Below, piece by piece: positions 10,217 through 21,973 of a stretch of 64,000 bases of DNA. Position 1 is the first letter of the stretch. Each line of letters opens with the position of its first letter. Made by a program: the position numbers and the translations under genes. The DNA lies in NCBI GenBank assembly GCA_018136815.1, contig CM030942.1, positions 2,007,171 to 2,071,170 on the forward strand, written 5' to 3'. The notes beneath the pieces were generated by a model. It saw nothing but the letters and a program-made list of their open reading frames with translations. It did not search any database and was not told the DNA's origin. This stretch comes from Isochrysis galbana (lineage: Eukaryota; Haptophyta; Isochrysidales; Isochrysidaceae).

Positions 10217-13200
10217 TTACATATGACTTCTCTCGAGCACGCGCAATTGCTCTCGCGCGATCTCAGTTGTGTTGACTGAGAGGAACGTGTCGTCATGTTT
10301 GCTTGCGGTGGAGGCGCTGGGGTCGTGCAGGTCGGTCAACGACTCCTCTTGCAACTGGCGCATATGCGCCAACTCATCCGCATGAATTGCTGCATTTGTG
10401 AGGTCGGGGTCGAGCTGAGGCGTGTACACGGACGGCTGCAAATACAATGGAGTAGACCAGTCGAGCTCGGCGAAGAAGGGGTGGGCCATGATCTCCTTGC
10501 AGCCGTCCTTCCGGCCTATTCGGCTCTTGGGGTCCGAGACGAGCAGCTTGCCGAGCAAATCAACCGCAGCGGCGGAGAAGTCGTCCTCCGAGAGCATCTC
10601 GAAGTCTCCACTGAGAACGCGGCCCGCAATCTTGGCGGGGGTGGTATCGGCGAAAGGGGTATCGCCTGCGAGCATTTGGTAGAGTACAATGCCTAGAGCC
10701 CAAAAGTCCACGCTCAAGTCGTGCCATTCGCGTTTCAGGATCTCGGGAGCTAGATAATCTGTCGTCCCCATTGTAAGCGAGTTGTGCCTGCCCGCTTGCT
10801 TATAAGCGCGAGGGCTCTCGCTGCAGTTCGTCGGTGCTGGCTCACAATCGCCAGGCAAAGCAGCAGAGAGTCCGAAGTCGGTCAATTTAATGTGCCCATC
10901 CCCCATGATGAGCATATTCTGCGGCTTGAGGTCGCGGTGGATCACACCGTTGGAGTGCAAATATTCGAGGCCGCATAGCGCCTCGCCCAAGAAGAAGCGA
11001 GCGAGCGCCTCCTCTAGGAATCCGAGTTTCTACGTAGCAGTGGGGGTTGCATGAGCCTAGGGGCTACGGCTCACATGAGCATTCTAGCACCGGAGGGCTA
11101 GGTGGGTGACTGCAAGTGGACGCAGGAACGAGACCAAGTGCGGGGATGCGTCCAAGAGGTACAGGGGGCAGGCGTGGGCGGCTCTCGCAGAGTGTGCCCA
11201 GGGCTGCCCGACACATGAGCTGTGGAGCTGGGGGGCTCAATGGGCGCAAGCGCGCCACACACCTCCAGCAGCGCGAAACAATCTCCTCCCGGTGCATACT
11301 CCATGGCCATGTAGAGGTGTTTGGCGGTCGAGAATGAGAAGAATAGCTTGACGACATATGGCGAGTCGGACTGCGCGAGGATCTCCTTCTCCAGATGTAC
11401 GGCACGGTCGAGCATCTTGATGGTCGTGTCCTTCTTGCTGAGGACTTTGATAGCCACCAATTGTTGCGTGCGGCGCCTCTCGGCGAGCCAGACCATGCCG
11501 AATCCTCCGCGGCCGAGAAGCTTCTTGAGTGAGAAGTCGCGGATGCTCGTTCCCTTAGGCATAGCCGCCGACAGCATCCTCAGGCCGCCTTCGCTCGCAG
11601 TCTGAGGGTCCTGGAGCGAAAGAAGATCCCAGTGCCGCTCGATCTTCTGGACGAGCAGCCCATCGGCTTGTGTCCACAACTCTCTCAGGGCTGGGTCTGT
11701 CTGAATTTGGAACGTGGCGCTCAGCTTTCCCTGGATCGTGATGAGTTTGTGAACGTGCTGGATAGGGTCAGGCGCCATCACGCCGAGAGCCTCCTCGAGG
11801 AAGGCGCAGAGCTGAGAGAAGGGCTGCAGCTGCTGGTCGCCCAAGGCTTGAAGCATCTGCTTGATCCTCGCACTACGCCGTTGCACTCTCGACACTAGCT
11901 GTTTGAGGTTGCTTTCAGTCTTGCGCAGCTTTTCGCGGCAAGAAAAGTTGGCAGTGCACATCACGATGTGCTGTGGAAGCTGCGCCTTGAGTACGGACGT
12001 CTCACAGATGGAGCACACCGTGGCGATCGGGCTAGAATGGAGATGGTCGACGTGGTTCTCCGAGTCCGAATCTGAATGGTACGATTGAGCGTTCTTGCCG
12101 TGATCGCTGTGGTCGCCTCCGGAGCCGCTCTTCTCCGAGCAGGGGCCGGAGACGGGCATGGTCAAGGAGGAGAAGCTCCGGAGTTTCACGTCAGAGGGAT
12201 GATCACTCGACCTAGTCGGCCTGCGGCCCAGCACGTCGCGCCTCAGGCCAGCTCGGGAAGGTGAGCCTTCCAATGCTCGCATCGCCCGATCCGCGCGCGC
12301 GGCGAGAACCTCGCCCACAGCGGACGCTGAGGAGCCGCGGTTCTCCGACAAGTCAGACAGTTCCGCGTCCGCCGTTCCTTCCGATGACCCTCCCGTCCCG
12401 CGCTCCTCGCTCAGAGCGCTCATTTGAGAGCCGCTGCGCGCGGCAGAGCTCCCCAGCCGTGAACGAAACGAGGACGTCCGCTCGCCGTGTGCCACTTGTG
12501 AGGAGAATCCCTCGCGCACTAGCGATGTGACCTCGGAGCGCAGCGTCTTCTCCGCCTGTCTCTGCGTGTGGAGCTCAATAACCTCCAGCTGTGCGGCCAC
12601 AAGAGTGGGGCGAAAGTAAGGAGGGTAAGTGAAACGGTGGGGGGTGGAGGGTGAACATGCGAGGAGCAAAGGCTGCGCCGCGCACCTGGCGCGTGGCATC
12701 GTTTAGCTCTTGCATGTCCGAGAGGCGCGAGGCGAGGCGCTGTCGCTCTCCCTTCATTTTACTTGCAGTGGACAAGTTGGGGGCGGGCATGGTCGGGCTG
12801 GGGACTGAACTGGCCGGACTGTCTCGGAAAATCGTGTCTGAGTGGCCAATGTCATCCGCGGTTGACTGGAGTAGAGCCATGTTGCGCAGCTGCAGTGCCG
12901 CCTCGTGCCTCCGACGCCACACGTACCGCCAGATGTTGCGCAGCTCATGTACACGCAGCGGCTTCATCAAGTAGGCATCCGCTCCGGAGAGGATGCAGCT
13001 CTCGACGAGATCAATCGACTCGTAAGCGGAGATGAGCACCACGGCCATCGTCTTGCGTATCTTGCGGATGTTGATCAGCAGATCGTAGCCTGACATGCCT
13101 TCCATCATGACATCGGACAGCACAAGGTTGATCTTGGGGTTCTCCTTGATGATGTCCATCGCCTAGCGTTCAGCGTGAACGGGCAACGGTTGCGGAGCCG

Positions 13201-14269
13201 GAGTCGGAAGTGCTCATGTGCGCGGCGCAGGATCACAGAAGTCGGGCGGGCGTGAATTCTCTGAATGCTGACGGAGGCCTGCTCCCCACAGAGGGAAAAG
13301 CGTACCTCAGAGGCACTGCTCACGACCAGGACCTGGTAGCCGCACTGATTGCACAAGATGAGGATCGATTCGGCTTGAAAAGGGTCGTCTTCTACCACTA
13401 GCATGTGGCACATGGCAGGGCCGGGGGCTGCTGACGGGTTGTCCGCCTCAAGTTCAGCCTTTGCACCCGCGACGTCCAGTCTGGACTTGTTGTTGTTCCT
13501 CGCGTGCTCCTTTCGGGCCTGACTGGAGGCACGACGCTCCTTCCGCAGCTCGTCCTTGAGGTTGCGCACTTGCTTGGACTGATAGCGCATGTGAGGGGAG
13601 GGATTATGGTGTGTGTGTGTACTGGGGGGCACGAGTGTGGTTGCTGCTGGGCCTGAGCCCAGAGGAGCGGGCGTCTTTACTGGGCCGCAACTACGGCGCC
13701 CAATTACGGCCCACTAAAGATGACAACCCATCGTTGTTCGCTCGGCAACACTCACCCCCTGCTCCAGCCTTTGTCGTAGCCAGTGGTTCTCCTGCAAGGC
13801 CGCTCAGGGGAAAGGAGGGGAATGAGGACGCAACTGGCGCCCGAAGCGAGGCCGTGTCTCACACGTTGTGAGACTTCGGTAGCCAATGGAGAGTTTGGGA
13901 GTGGGACGAGTGCATCCACACATTCATCCAGTCAATGATCTCCATCTTGATCCGTATGGCCTTCCGCTCAAGCGTCGCCTTGGCCTCTCCGCTCACGAGC
14001 TCTGAGATACAGTTCTCCAGGTCGTCAGCCCGATCGAGCGCCTGGCGCACCATCACAGCGTGCTCCACGTTCATCTCGCTCAGCTCGTCCAGCTCCACCC
14101 TCTCCTCTGGCTTGCCCCCTTCCTCGAGAGTGGAGCTCTGCTGTCGAGGGGAACGTGTGGAATCCTCCTCGAGCTCGTGCTCGCTGGCGGTGATCATAGG
14201 AGAGGCGGAGTCGGCTGCGCTCCCCTCGGCGTCGCTCTCGTCGCCAGATGAGCTCCCGCTCCGCGCCAT
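10217..14269 (-). CDS. Response regulator-zinc finger-AGC protein kinase (MAST/IRE/Rim15-like)
   Basis: Six exons: 14269-13922, 13791-13756, 13578-13306, 13162-12686, 12588-11263 and 11029-10217. All introns are GT-AG and all phase 0, giving 1090 aa. Residues about 186-310 form a response-regulator receiver domain: acidic pair in VVEDD (191-193), phospho-acceptor Asp236 in LSDVMM, Lys286 in LMKPL. A C-x2-C-x11-H-x3-C zinc finger lies at 570-589, as in plant IRE kinases. Residues 730-1010 are an AGC kinase with GRGGFG loop, Lys759, HRD (Asp853), DFG (Asp871), an extended insert before GTTDYLAPE, and a C-terminal extension. Known relatives are fungal Rim15, where the receiver is C-terminal, and plant IRE/MAST kinases. 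A phosphorelay input controlling a growth or stress kinase is inferred. The start lies 227 bp from a divergent WW-protein gene. Confidence 0.9.
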
Positions 14270-14366
14270 CCCGACCTCTCTCCTAGCCTTCTCCCCCCTT
14301 CCCCCTGCCGCTCTCTCTCTCTCGTCTCTCTCGCTCTCTCGCCCTCTCTTCTCTCTATCTCTTTCG

Positions 14367-14450
<84 letters not shown>

Positions 14451-14496
14451 GTCTCCCTCTAGTTTCTCTCGTCTCTCGTCCCCCCCCCCCCCCGCC
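14270..14496. promoter_or_regulatory. Divergent intergenic region with long CT tract
   Basis: Only 227 bases separate the start codons of the kinase (-) and the WW protein (+). The + strand is dominated by TCTCTC dinucleotide repeats (about 14370-14450) and ends in a C-run just before the + start. It presumably serves both genes as promoter and 5' leaders. No TATA-like element was seen. Confidence 0.55.
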
Positions 14497-15750
14497 ATGA
14501 CCGCCTCCTCCTCATGGTCCAAGGTGGTCGACAGCGCGACAGGAGCGGCCTACTGGTGGGACTCTTCGACGGGGGCCGTGTCGTGGAGCGCACCTGACGG
14601 CCACCAGCCCGAGGCCGACCAGAGCCCGTGGGTCTCTGTCGTAGATAAGTCATCCCGTCTCACGTACTGGTGGAACCAGCAAACTGACGAGCGCTCATGG
14701 ACAGCACCCCGGAGCTCTGAGGCCCCGGCGAAAGCATCGGGCGGCCCCGCTGCGGAGATTGAGCCAGAGGCGCATCCTGCGCCAGCTCCTGCGCCGGCCG
14801 CGCTCCCCTCTCTCCTGCAGCAGCGGCTGGCACGTCGTGGGCTGGCTGTGCCTGGCAGCTTGGGGCCGCACTCGCAAGGCCCGGGACAGCCTGCAGAGCA
14901 GCCGGCGCCTGCGTGCGCCGTCCCAGGGCCCATCCCGCAGCAACCTGTTCTGGCGATGCCGACACCGCCTCTCCCTCCTGGCTGGCTGGTGCAGCGTGAC
15001 CCGAGCGGACGTGTTTTCTACATACATCCGGCGTCCGGTCACACGAGCTGGACTCCCCCCTCCTCTGCCCCGCCAGTGCCAGGAGCCTGCTCTTCACTCT
15101 CGTACGCGGGTCAGCCACCCATTGCCTGTGCAAGCGCTGGCGGCTCTTCGGCGTGCAGGACTGCGCCACCGACGGCAGCGCCCTTGCCCACCAAGGACAT
15201 TGTTGCCATAGTGGAGGCACGAGACATGGCCAAGAAGAAGAAAGACTTCGAGGCCGCCGACCAGCTGCGTGCCCAGCTCACATCTCACGGTGTTAGCATC
15301 GACGATAGAGCGCGATCTTGGCGATGCAGTGATGGCAGGAGCGGCCTCCTGCCGGGCGGCCGGGTGGGGCCAACGGTGCCGGCGGCCCTCGCCGGCGCTG
15401 TGGACTCACGAGGCCGTGTTTCTGCAGCGGCTGTAGCCGCCGCTGCTAATGCAGCTGCGGCCGGGTGGTGCTCGGGCGCAGGAGTCACAGGCACAAAACG
15501 GAGCACTCCGTCTGCGCAAAAGGCACTCACTGCCGCTCCGATGTCAGCAGGTCGTGCCGCCAAGGAGGCGCGGCTCGCCGCTCGCTCAGCGGCCGACCCC
15601 CTTGACCCGTCATCATGGGAGGGTTACGAGGTGCCACGAGGAGGGTGGAGTGGGCCTTCAAGAGATGTCGCTGGCGCGGCGGCTTCCGGCTCCCACAAGG
15701 GTCTGCCGACTCCCGGCGAGATTTTGCGCATGAACGCCGCACAAAAGTGA
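14497..15750 (+). CDS. PQBP1-like splicing protein with three WW domains
   Basis: A single exon gives 417 aa. WW domains lie at about 5-34 (Trp7, Trp30), 43-72 (Trp45, Trp68) and 159-189 (Trp163, Trp185), separated by Pro/Ala-rich linkers. The C-terminal 50 residues, from DPLDPSSWEGYEVPRGGW to TPGEILRMNA, match the PQBP1 tail, which binds the U5 snRNP protein Dim1/U5-15kD. A role in pre-mRNA splicing follows from that family. Residues 233-277 resemble the small helical motif near the C-terminus of cysteinyl-tRNA synthetases (AKKKKDFEAADQLRAQL), which also occurs in other proteins. PQBP1 of animals has one WW domain, so the three here are unusual. The ATG at 14497 follows directly on a C-run. 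Confidence 0.75.
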   Translation: MTASSSWSKVVDSATGAAYWWDSSTGAVSWSAPDGHQPEADQSPWVSVVDKSSRLTYWWNQQTDERSWTAPRSSEAPAKASGGPAAEIEPEAHPAPAPAPAALPSLLQQRLARRGLAVPGSLGPHSQGPGQPAEQPAPACAVPGPIPQQPVLAMPTPPLPPGWLVQRDPSGRVFYIHPASGHTSWTPPSSAPPVPGACSSLSYAGQPPIACASAGGSSACRTAPPTAAPLPTKDIVAIVEARDMAKKKKDFEAADQLRAQLTSHGVSIDDRARSWRCSDGRSGLLPGGRVGPTVPAALAGAVDSRGRVSAAAVAAAANAAAAGWCSGAGVTGTKRSTPSAQKALTAAPMSAGRAAKEARLAARSAADPLDPSSWEGYEVPRGGWSGPSRDVAGAAASGSHKGLPTPGEILRMNAAQK

Positions 15751-16319
15751 CGACAAACCAATGTTGAGCGGCGACGAGCTCGCCGTAATACCTTTTCGTA
15801 ATGGTATGGACGCGCACACGGTTTCTTTCTCTAGTCTTCATCGACGTAGCGACAGCAAGGGCAGGGGAAAGTGCAAAGCATTCAGTAAGTGCAGCATTGA
15901 GTATCCTCTAAAGCTGCTTCTCGCATTTCATTCGCTACAGCTTTTTATTCTTGGCGCCCAATCGCTCTAACACTATTACTTAATTAAGGCCTTACTCAAA
16001 ATCAAAACAATACTACTAAATTTAAGGCCGTGGGCGGGCGCGGGAGGAAAGCACTCGTTTGAGGCATTAAGGATAAACTTAAGGCCGCGGGCGGGCGCGG
16101 GAGGGAAGCACTCGCGATGATGATTTTCGATGTGCCCACATGACCCCATACCACAAAGGGTAAGGTGGAGTGGGAGCCGTTGAAGATTGAAGATGGGAGC
16201 CTTTGATGATGTCAGGCACCGGGAACCGGGAATCCACCTCGCCACGAACGCAGAGCGCGGCGAGCTGGCGACCTAGCTAGCTAGCTCTAGCTAGCCTGAG
16301 AGGCTGCAACCTCAGATTT
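15751..16319. other. Intergenic region with a ~55-bp direct repeat
   Basis: No gene is recognised. Two imperfect direct repeats of about 55 bp occur at about 16018-16072 and 16076-16125. Each contains TTAAGGCCG, GGGCGGGCGCGGGAGG and AAGCACTCG. A run of GCTAG/CTAGC units follows at 16270-16300, just before the 3' end of the LINE. Confidence 0.5.
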
Positions 16320-17107
16320 GTTTTTTTTAAAAAAGGAACCTCGAAAAAAAAACCCTTTTAATATTCGCGCCACGCGTGCGGCTACTGGGTTAGCTATTGT
16401 AGCCACGCCCAGATCCCTTCCTCTCCCTCACTTCCCGCCTTGCGGCAACTCCCCTCGTGCTCTACATAGGGGCCCAGGTTGTGGGGGGGCTGGGGCGGGC
16501 GGGGTGCACCGGCCCACAGTGGACTTTTCTCGCCTTCCTCCTGTGCCTCTATGTGGCCCGTTTCTTGCTGATTGATGTTGTGAGGGTTTTGTGTTGTTAA
16601 TGGGGTATCACTCTCTCGTGGAGTGCTCCTTTACGTGAGCGTTCTCTTGAAACGGGGGGGAGGGGATGTGTCTCGACTTAGGCGCTTATTCGAGCCTCTC
16701 GGCAAGGCCGATCGCTTTCGCCACTAGGCCGAGGTTGTCGCTTATCTTTAGTCTTCCTTTGGCGTCTTCTGTAAATATAGGGGTGCTGAGCTCCGCTGGT
16801 TTTTTAATTTTAGGTTTTCTACCCTGGGCCGCCGTGCGAGTGCGCATTGGACGGTAAGTGTTCGACGGGGTACGGCCCCTCACCAGGGTAGTGAATCTTA
16901 TTAGCGTGGATTCTAAACCAGGTATGTAGTGATATTCATATGATTCGAATTCCACCCTGTAGAAGTCCCTTATTATGTACTTCCAGGCTATTATGTAGAG
17001 GGTTTTCAAACTGTCAGGGGTGTTCGCGTTTGGGTATGCGAACAATCTGTCTTTAGTTTTCTGCTTGCGGGTCCTGTTCTGTTCCGGGGTGTAGTTGGCA
17101 ATCGCGT

Positions 17108-20100
17108 CTATGGTGTCGAAGATTTATTTGTCGCCGGGCACCACGCTAGGTGGCATGAGTCCTCTTGATATCGGTTGCACATCCTGCATTTGTTCGTTGT
17201 GCTTGTCGAGAATCTGTTTCTGGTACCTATTCTCCTGTGGGTAATGTGTTTGAAGTGAGGGTGCTTGTCCGTGTGTTTTAGCAACGGCAGGGTGTACAGC
17301 CTGGCTATGTGTTTCCAGTCCTCTTTCGAGATGTCTAGGCGTTTCTCCCATGCTGTTCTGGTCGCTTGAGGGTCGTTGCGCCGTGCTGCCTTGAGCTCGG
17401 CTTTTGTGATGTCGGAGACCGTGATCGCATCGAGCGCAATTCTTCCTTTTTGTATGGCGTACTCGTCGGCCAGTGGGTATTCCAAGTGCTTGGGTCCTTT
17501 ATATCCATTCTCCCATCGTGCCGGGGGGTAGTAGCGTCGTGTTTCCTCGGCGCTCGCTACGTCACCGTTGCTGGAGGCCTCCCCGAGATAGTCGGTGTCT
17601 GTGTGAATCCATATGTTGTTGAGTTTTTTGATGTATTTATCGTCTTCTGAGACTCTCACCTCTTCCCGTTTTGTTTCTCCCGACTCCTGATGGGGCTCCA
17701 CTCCTTTTGGTCTGGACTCCTCTCCGGGGCCGGGTGGTGGACGTTCCGACGACTTGTCCAGTATTTGTCGCGCGTGGACGACCACGGCGCCCCATGAGTC
17801 CAGGAATTCCGCTTTGCGGATCTTGCGGCCCTCGTGTTCGAAGACCTCCGGGAGGTGTTCGACATAGGACGAGCACTCTTCCCTACTATAGGGCGTCGTG
17901 AAGTTATCTCCTTTGAACACGTTGTGTATCACGTTCGCGTGCAATGTCTCCCACATTCTCGCCCACGCGGCGCGAATCGCGGGGGGGGGAAGTGCGGGTT
18001 GCGCCAGATGGGTTGCGAGAGAGCGCCTTCGCGCGAGAGCCTTGAGGGTTGGATTTCTAGGTCCCTGAAGTTTTGTAGGGCCTCCTTCCAGAAGGTCGGG
18101 AGTGCCGGGTTGCCCATGAGGCTTCCCGTGAGCGTTTTTATTGGTACCGTGGAGAGGACAGCGCCCCTCCCTAGTCCTGTACGACAGAACCATGCGTCTA
18201 GTGCGTGCTTCCAGATCGCTTTTCGTGCATTTAAGTAGTTTAGAATCCGTTTGGATTGGAGGGCTTTTATATGAGTTTGCCAGTGTAGGAGCCCTAGCCC
18301 CAATGTCCTGGTCGCGCTCGTTGCGTGGTATGTGGCGTAGTTTGGGTGTGTGATCCATTTGTATTGCTTCCGGGTGTGTGGGCTTGTCCAGAGGACCGCA
18401 TCCGCGGCTCTTTGGATTCTCCTGTGAAACCATTTCGGAGCGGCCAGCGTTTGTAGCCAGTATCTCGGTGTTCCGTAAATAATGAAGTTTACAACATTGG
18501 CCCTCCCAAATATCGTCATGTATCCGGTAGCCGGCGCTAGCTTGATAGCTTTTTCGTCGATTTTGTCAGCTAGCTTCACCCAGAAGGGTTTGAGCGCCTC
18601 CGGCGCTCCTAGGGGCATGCCTAGTATCGTTAGATATTCGCTGTTGTCAATCCAATTATATTTCCGCATGTCCCACGGGGGCTTGCGGGTCCTTTGCGCT
18701 CCCATCCGGATCCCTTGGAACTTGCTTTCATTCGTTTTCCCCCCTGTGGCTCTTTCGTGTAGTTTTACCCAATATAGGGATCTTTTCATGCTTTTGTAGT
18801 CCCTGGCTATTAGCGCTGTATCGTCAGCGAACTGGCTGATCTTCAGATTGTACCCATTGAGGTCTACTCCCGCTATGTCTTCGTCTCCGTTTATGGCTCG
18901 GGTGAGTGCCTCCGTTGTAAGCAGGAATGTAAGCGGGGATAGCGGGCATCCTTGCGGCATTCCGCTTCCCACGGTAAAGGGATAGCTTCTTCCCCCGTTG
19001 GTCTTGATCGTTCTTATCGGCCGGGCGTTTTCGCTGGTGAGCGCTTTGGCGAGTGTTTGGAAGTTCGGGCCGAAGTTGAGGAGTTTCAGGGCCAGGTGAT
19101 AAAACTCCCAACTGACCCTATCGAACGCTTTTTCCCAATCAAGGGCCAGTAATACGCCCGGTTCGCCGGTCTCATCTAGGTATGCTCTCGTGAGTTGGAG
19201 TAAGTGTGTGGCCTCGCTAATGAGCCGTCTTGGCACGAACCCTAATTGGTTTTCCGATATTATTCTACCTATGACTTTGCCTAGCCTATTGGTTAGGATT
19301 TTGGCTAGGATTTTGTAGTCGCTTTGTAGTAGCGTAATGGGCCTGTAATTTCGCGGGTCTCGCGCGTCACCTTTTTTGTATAGTAGGATTATGTCGCCCT
19401 CTCGCATCGTGTACGCTAGCGTTCCCGTGTCCAGCGCTAGGTTATACAGTCTAGTCAGTATCGGCGCAGCTATCTTGTCGTGTGCTTTGTATATTTCCGC
19501 CGGGAGTCCGTCCGGGCCCGCGCTTTTGCCGGGGCCTATGCTTCGGATAGCCTGTAGCGTTTCTTCGACGTCTATGCGGCCTTCAGTGCGGCTCTTGTCC
19601 AGGTCACTGAGGGGGCGTTTTGTCAGCGCGGCCTCTAAGTCCGGGACTCTGTGTGCTTCTTTGGGGGAGTATAGCCACACGTAGTATCTCCGGAACTCTC
19701 TCCGGATGGCTTGGTCCGAGACTACGGTCTCGTCTTCTGAGTGGGCTGGTTGGTCCCAGTTTTCGGTTCGGAATAGCTCGGTGACGTTGGATTTCCATCT
19801 ACGCGTCTTAAGTTGCGCGAAGAATTCTTTCGAGTGTAGGTCCTCCCGCCGGAGCTGGCGGTGTAGCGGGAGATCCTTCAGTGGGACCTTGCTGCGGGCT
19901 TCCGCAAGCTCTTTTTGTGTCTGGGCTATGGCCAGCGTTAGTTTCGCGTCCGGTCCTTGTTTCGCTAGCTGAATGTTCAGCCTCGCGGCTTTCAGTTCCA
20001 GGGCGGATTGTATTGAGGGTTGCTTCCTGGCCGCAGTTTCTTCCCTTAGGAATGTGGCCATGTGGTTTTTCGTGTTTTCCCACACGGTCTCTGGGTTCTC

Positions 20101-20139
20101 TCCGCGGTCCATCTTCCGTGCAGCGCTCTGCAGGAGCAT
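17108..20139 (-). pseudogene. LINE reverse transcriptase with zinc-knuckle C-terminus, frameshifted
   Basis: The frame from 20139 to 17929 carries the RT core: SAGPDGLPAEIYK, YRPITLLQSDYK, QLGFVPRR, ALDWEKAFDRVSWE, the primer-grip-side GMPQGCPLSPLTFLL, and the catalytic QFADDTALI. Near 17981-17990 a run of G residues causes a shift. The reading continues in the 17108-18433 frame with WETLHANVIHNVF and the conserved zinc knuckle CRMC...CHLAWC. A further break before 17108 separates the conserved tail, which is found at 16686-17045. Catalytic residues are intact, but the protein is not continuous. Confidence 0.85.
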
Positions 20140-20144
20140 TTCTA

Positions 20145-20580
20145 TCAGCTTCTTTGGTCGAATCGGCGTCCTGGTTTATATCCCGGGGTCTCGAATGTTG
20201 CGAGGACCGGGAGGTGGTCCGATGCGGCTCTTCCCGAGAATAGGTCCGGGCTGGGCCCGTGCTTCTGCCATTGGAAGGTGTCCATGTCGATGCTGTGGTA
20301 CAGCCTGTCGATCCTAGTGTGGATCGTGGCCGCCATTCTTGTGTATCCCGTGTCGGGGGCTAAACGCATTGTGTAGTGAACGTCTCGGAGCCGGCAGCTT
20401 TTGGCCGCCTCTTTCCACTTCTCCCCGTGTGCGTTTTGGTATATCGCTGCGCCCGTTCGTCGGGTGTCTTTCTCGCCGTCTTCTACGCTGTTGAAGTCCC
20501 CCCCGATCAGGGTTGGGGTCGTGTCGAGGGTGGCTAGTTTGTTTTTGATCTTCGCTATCTGCCCTTCTCGGGTAGTCTCC
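20145..20580 (-). pseudogene. LINE endonuclease (EEP family) C-terminal half
   Basis: The minus frame reads TPTLIGGDFNSVED, then DRLYHS and SDHLPVLATFE. These match the DFN and SDH catalytic motifs of exonuclease-endonuclease-phosphatase domains found in LINEs. The N-terminal catalytic Asn and Glu region is absent, because the leader sequence joins directly upstream. The frame ends at 20145, next to the RT frame, by a frameshift. Confidence 0.75.
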
Positions 20581-21205
20581 CTCCTGGTGGAAGGACAATT
20601 CGTACGTTGCATCCGACTCCGTGTAGCCATGCTCTTCATCTGAGGGTGGCTCCTGCGTGGCAGGGGCGGTCGGGAGTGGTGAGGCCGAGGGGGGGTCCGA
20701 GCGAGCAGTTGGCAGAGGAGTGTGATGTGTGCCCCAAGACACATCCCAGCAGTTTCCCTTCTGTGTGGTCTCGTGTTGTAGTGTTGGTGGGTCGGTGTCA
20801 TTGTGCGTATTGATGTTGATGTTGGATTTGTGCCCATAAGGGCCACCCGGACTCGGGCCGCGCTGCCGAGGCAGCGCGGCCGTCCCCAGGATGGGAGAGG
20901 CTTCTGCCATAAGGCATGCCTGGTGGCTGAGTGGTTCGTCTTGGGTGGTGCTGGCTCTCTGTCCTCCACAGCTTGTGGCCCACCATGAGGTGCATGGTGG
21001 GCCACATGGCTGCTGTGGCTGGTGTGGCCGGGGCCACGGGCCGTGCGGCGCGACCGGGGTCGCGCTCACCTGCTCGGCCTCTACGGGTGGACGCGGTCGC
21101 TTCGCCAGCGACAGCTCCATATGGGTGCTGGGGGGGCGCCCGCGGCGGGGGACCCGAAGGAGAGGTGTGGAGTGGCGGCGCGCTCCATGGCGACCAACTA
21201 TAAAG

Positions 21206-21973
21206 TTAGTTGGATGTTTGTGTTTTGAGAAGCAGAAGCAGAGGAGATGTACAGGCAAGCACAGCAGCACAGCTCAAGGAACAGGCGAGGCAGCGGGGAG
21301 CGGGGAGCAAACAGGTGGCCGACGGCGAGGCGCAAATAACGGCACGGCGGCACGGCTTGCCGCCCATTTGGCATGCGACACGTTGTGCGATGTGTGTAAG
21401 TAAAAGTAACTGTGGCTCTGGTCCGTGCCCCTGGAGAGGAGAGAGGCTTTGTTTCGCTTTCATGCAATGTTGTACGAGTTGTGGTTGTGAGAATTGAGGA
21501 GAGGAATGTCCAAGAAGAGAGCGAGTGTGTGAAGCTGCAAAGGTCTACAGGTTCCGCCGATCGTGTGTTGTGCGCCTGAAGATCTAGTAATTGCGTAGTT
21601 GTAGTTGCTTTTGTTGCCCCCCAGCCCTCCATCTCCATGCCTGTCCATGAAGCTCCTGTTTCCGCGCGTGTTCGCACCTAAAATGTCACTGTGAGTCACC
21701 ATCTAAACCATTTCGAATAAGAAGCACATGTCGGCGAGGGGAATCACATGGGACAACTTCCATCCAGTGGGAACGGGTTCCAGATGTTTTAGGGCCGAAT
21801 TTTACATTAACCTATCGAAAAGCGTCTTGTCCAAGAAGCGCCAGCCTCTACCCTACTACTACTACTCTAGAGTAGGAGTACTCCTAGTGACTTTCGTCTT
21901 CCTCTCTCCGGTCCGTCCCGCTCTCTCGTCGCGGTTCCCCAACCACGCGGCGCGCGGCAGCCGTCGTCGCGCT
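21206..21973. other. Intergenic / 5' leader region
   Basis: No gene is recognised between the LINE 5' end and the membrane-protein gene. A frame continuous with that gene opens at 21728, but its first 82 codons look non-conserved. Confidence 0.4.

Larger units (their letters stand above)
16320..21205 (-). mobile_element. Near full-length LINE retrotransposon, decayed
   Basis: This is a minus-strand element. Order from 5' to 3': leader shared with the 4256-3790 copy (21205-20600), apurinic-type endonuclease remnant (20580-20145), reverse transcriptase (20139-18250), C-terminal zinc-knuckle region (to about 17110), conserved C-terminal tail (17045-16686), 3' UTR, and an A-rich 3' end at about 16328-16320 (+ strand T run). 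Several frameshifts break the reading frame, so it is inactive. It resembles the endonuclease/RT/zinc-knuckle LINE clades (L1-like in layout); clade assignment needs a tree. Confidence 0.85.

Noticed and set aside
16270..16300. CTAG-rich run considered as a CRISPR-like or satellite array
   Set aside because: Only a few GCTAG units; no spacer structure. No CRISPR array exists in the window, as expected for a eukaryote.
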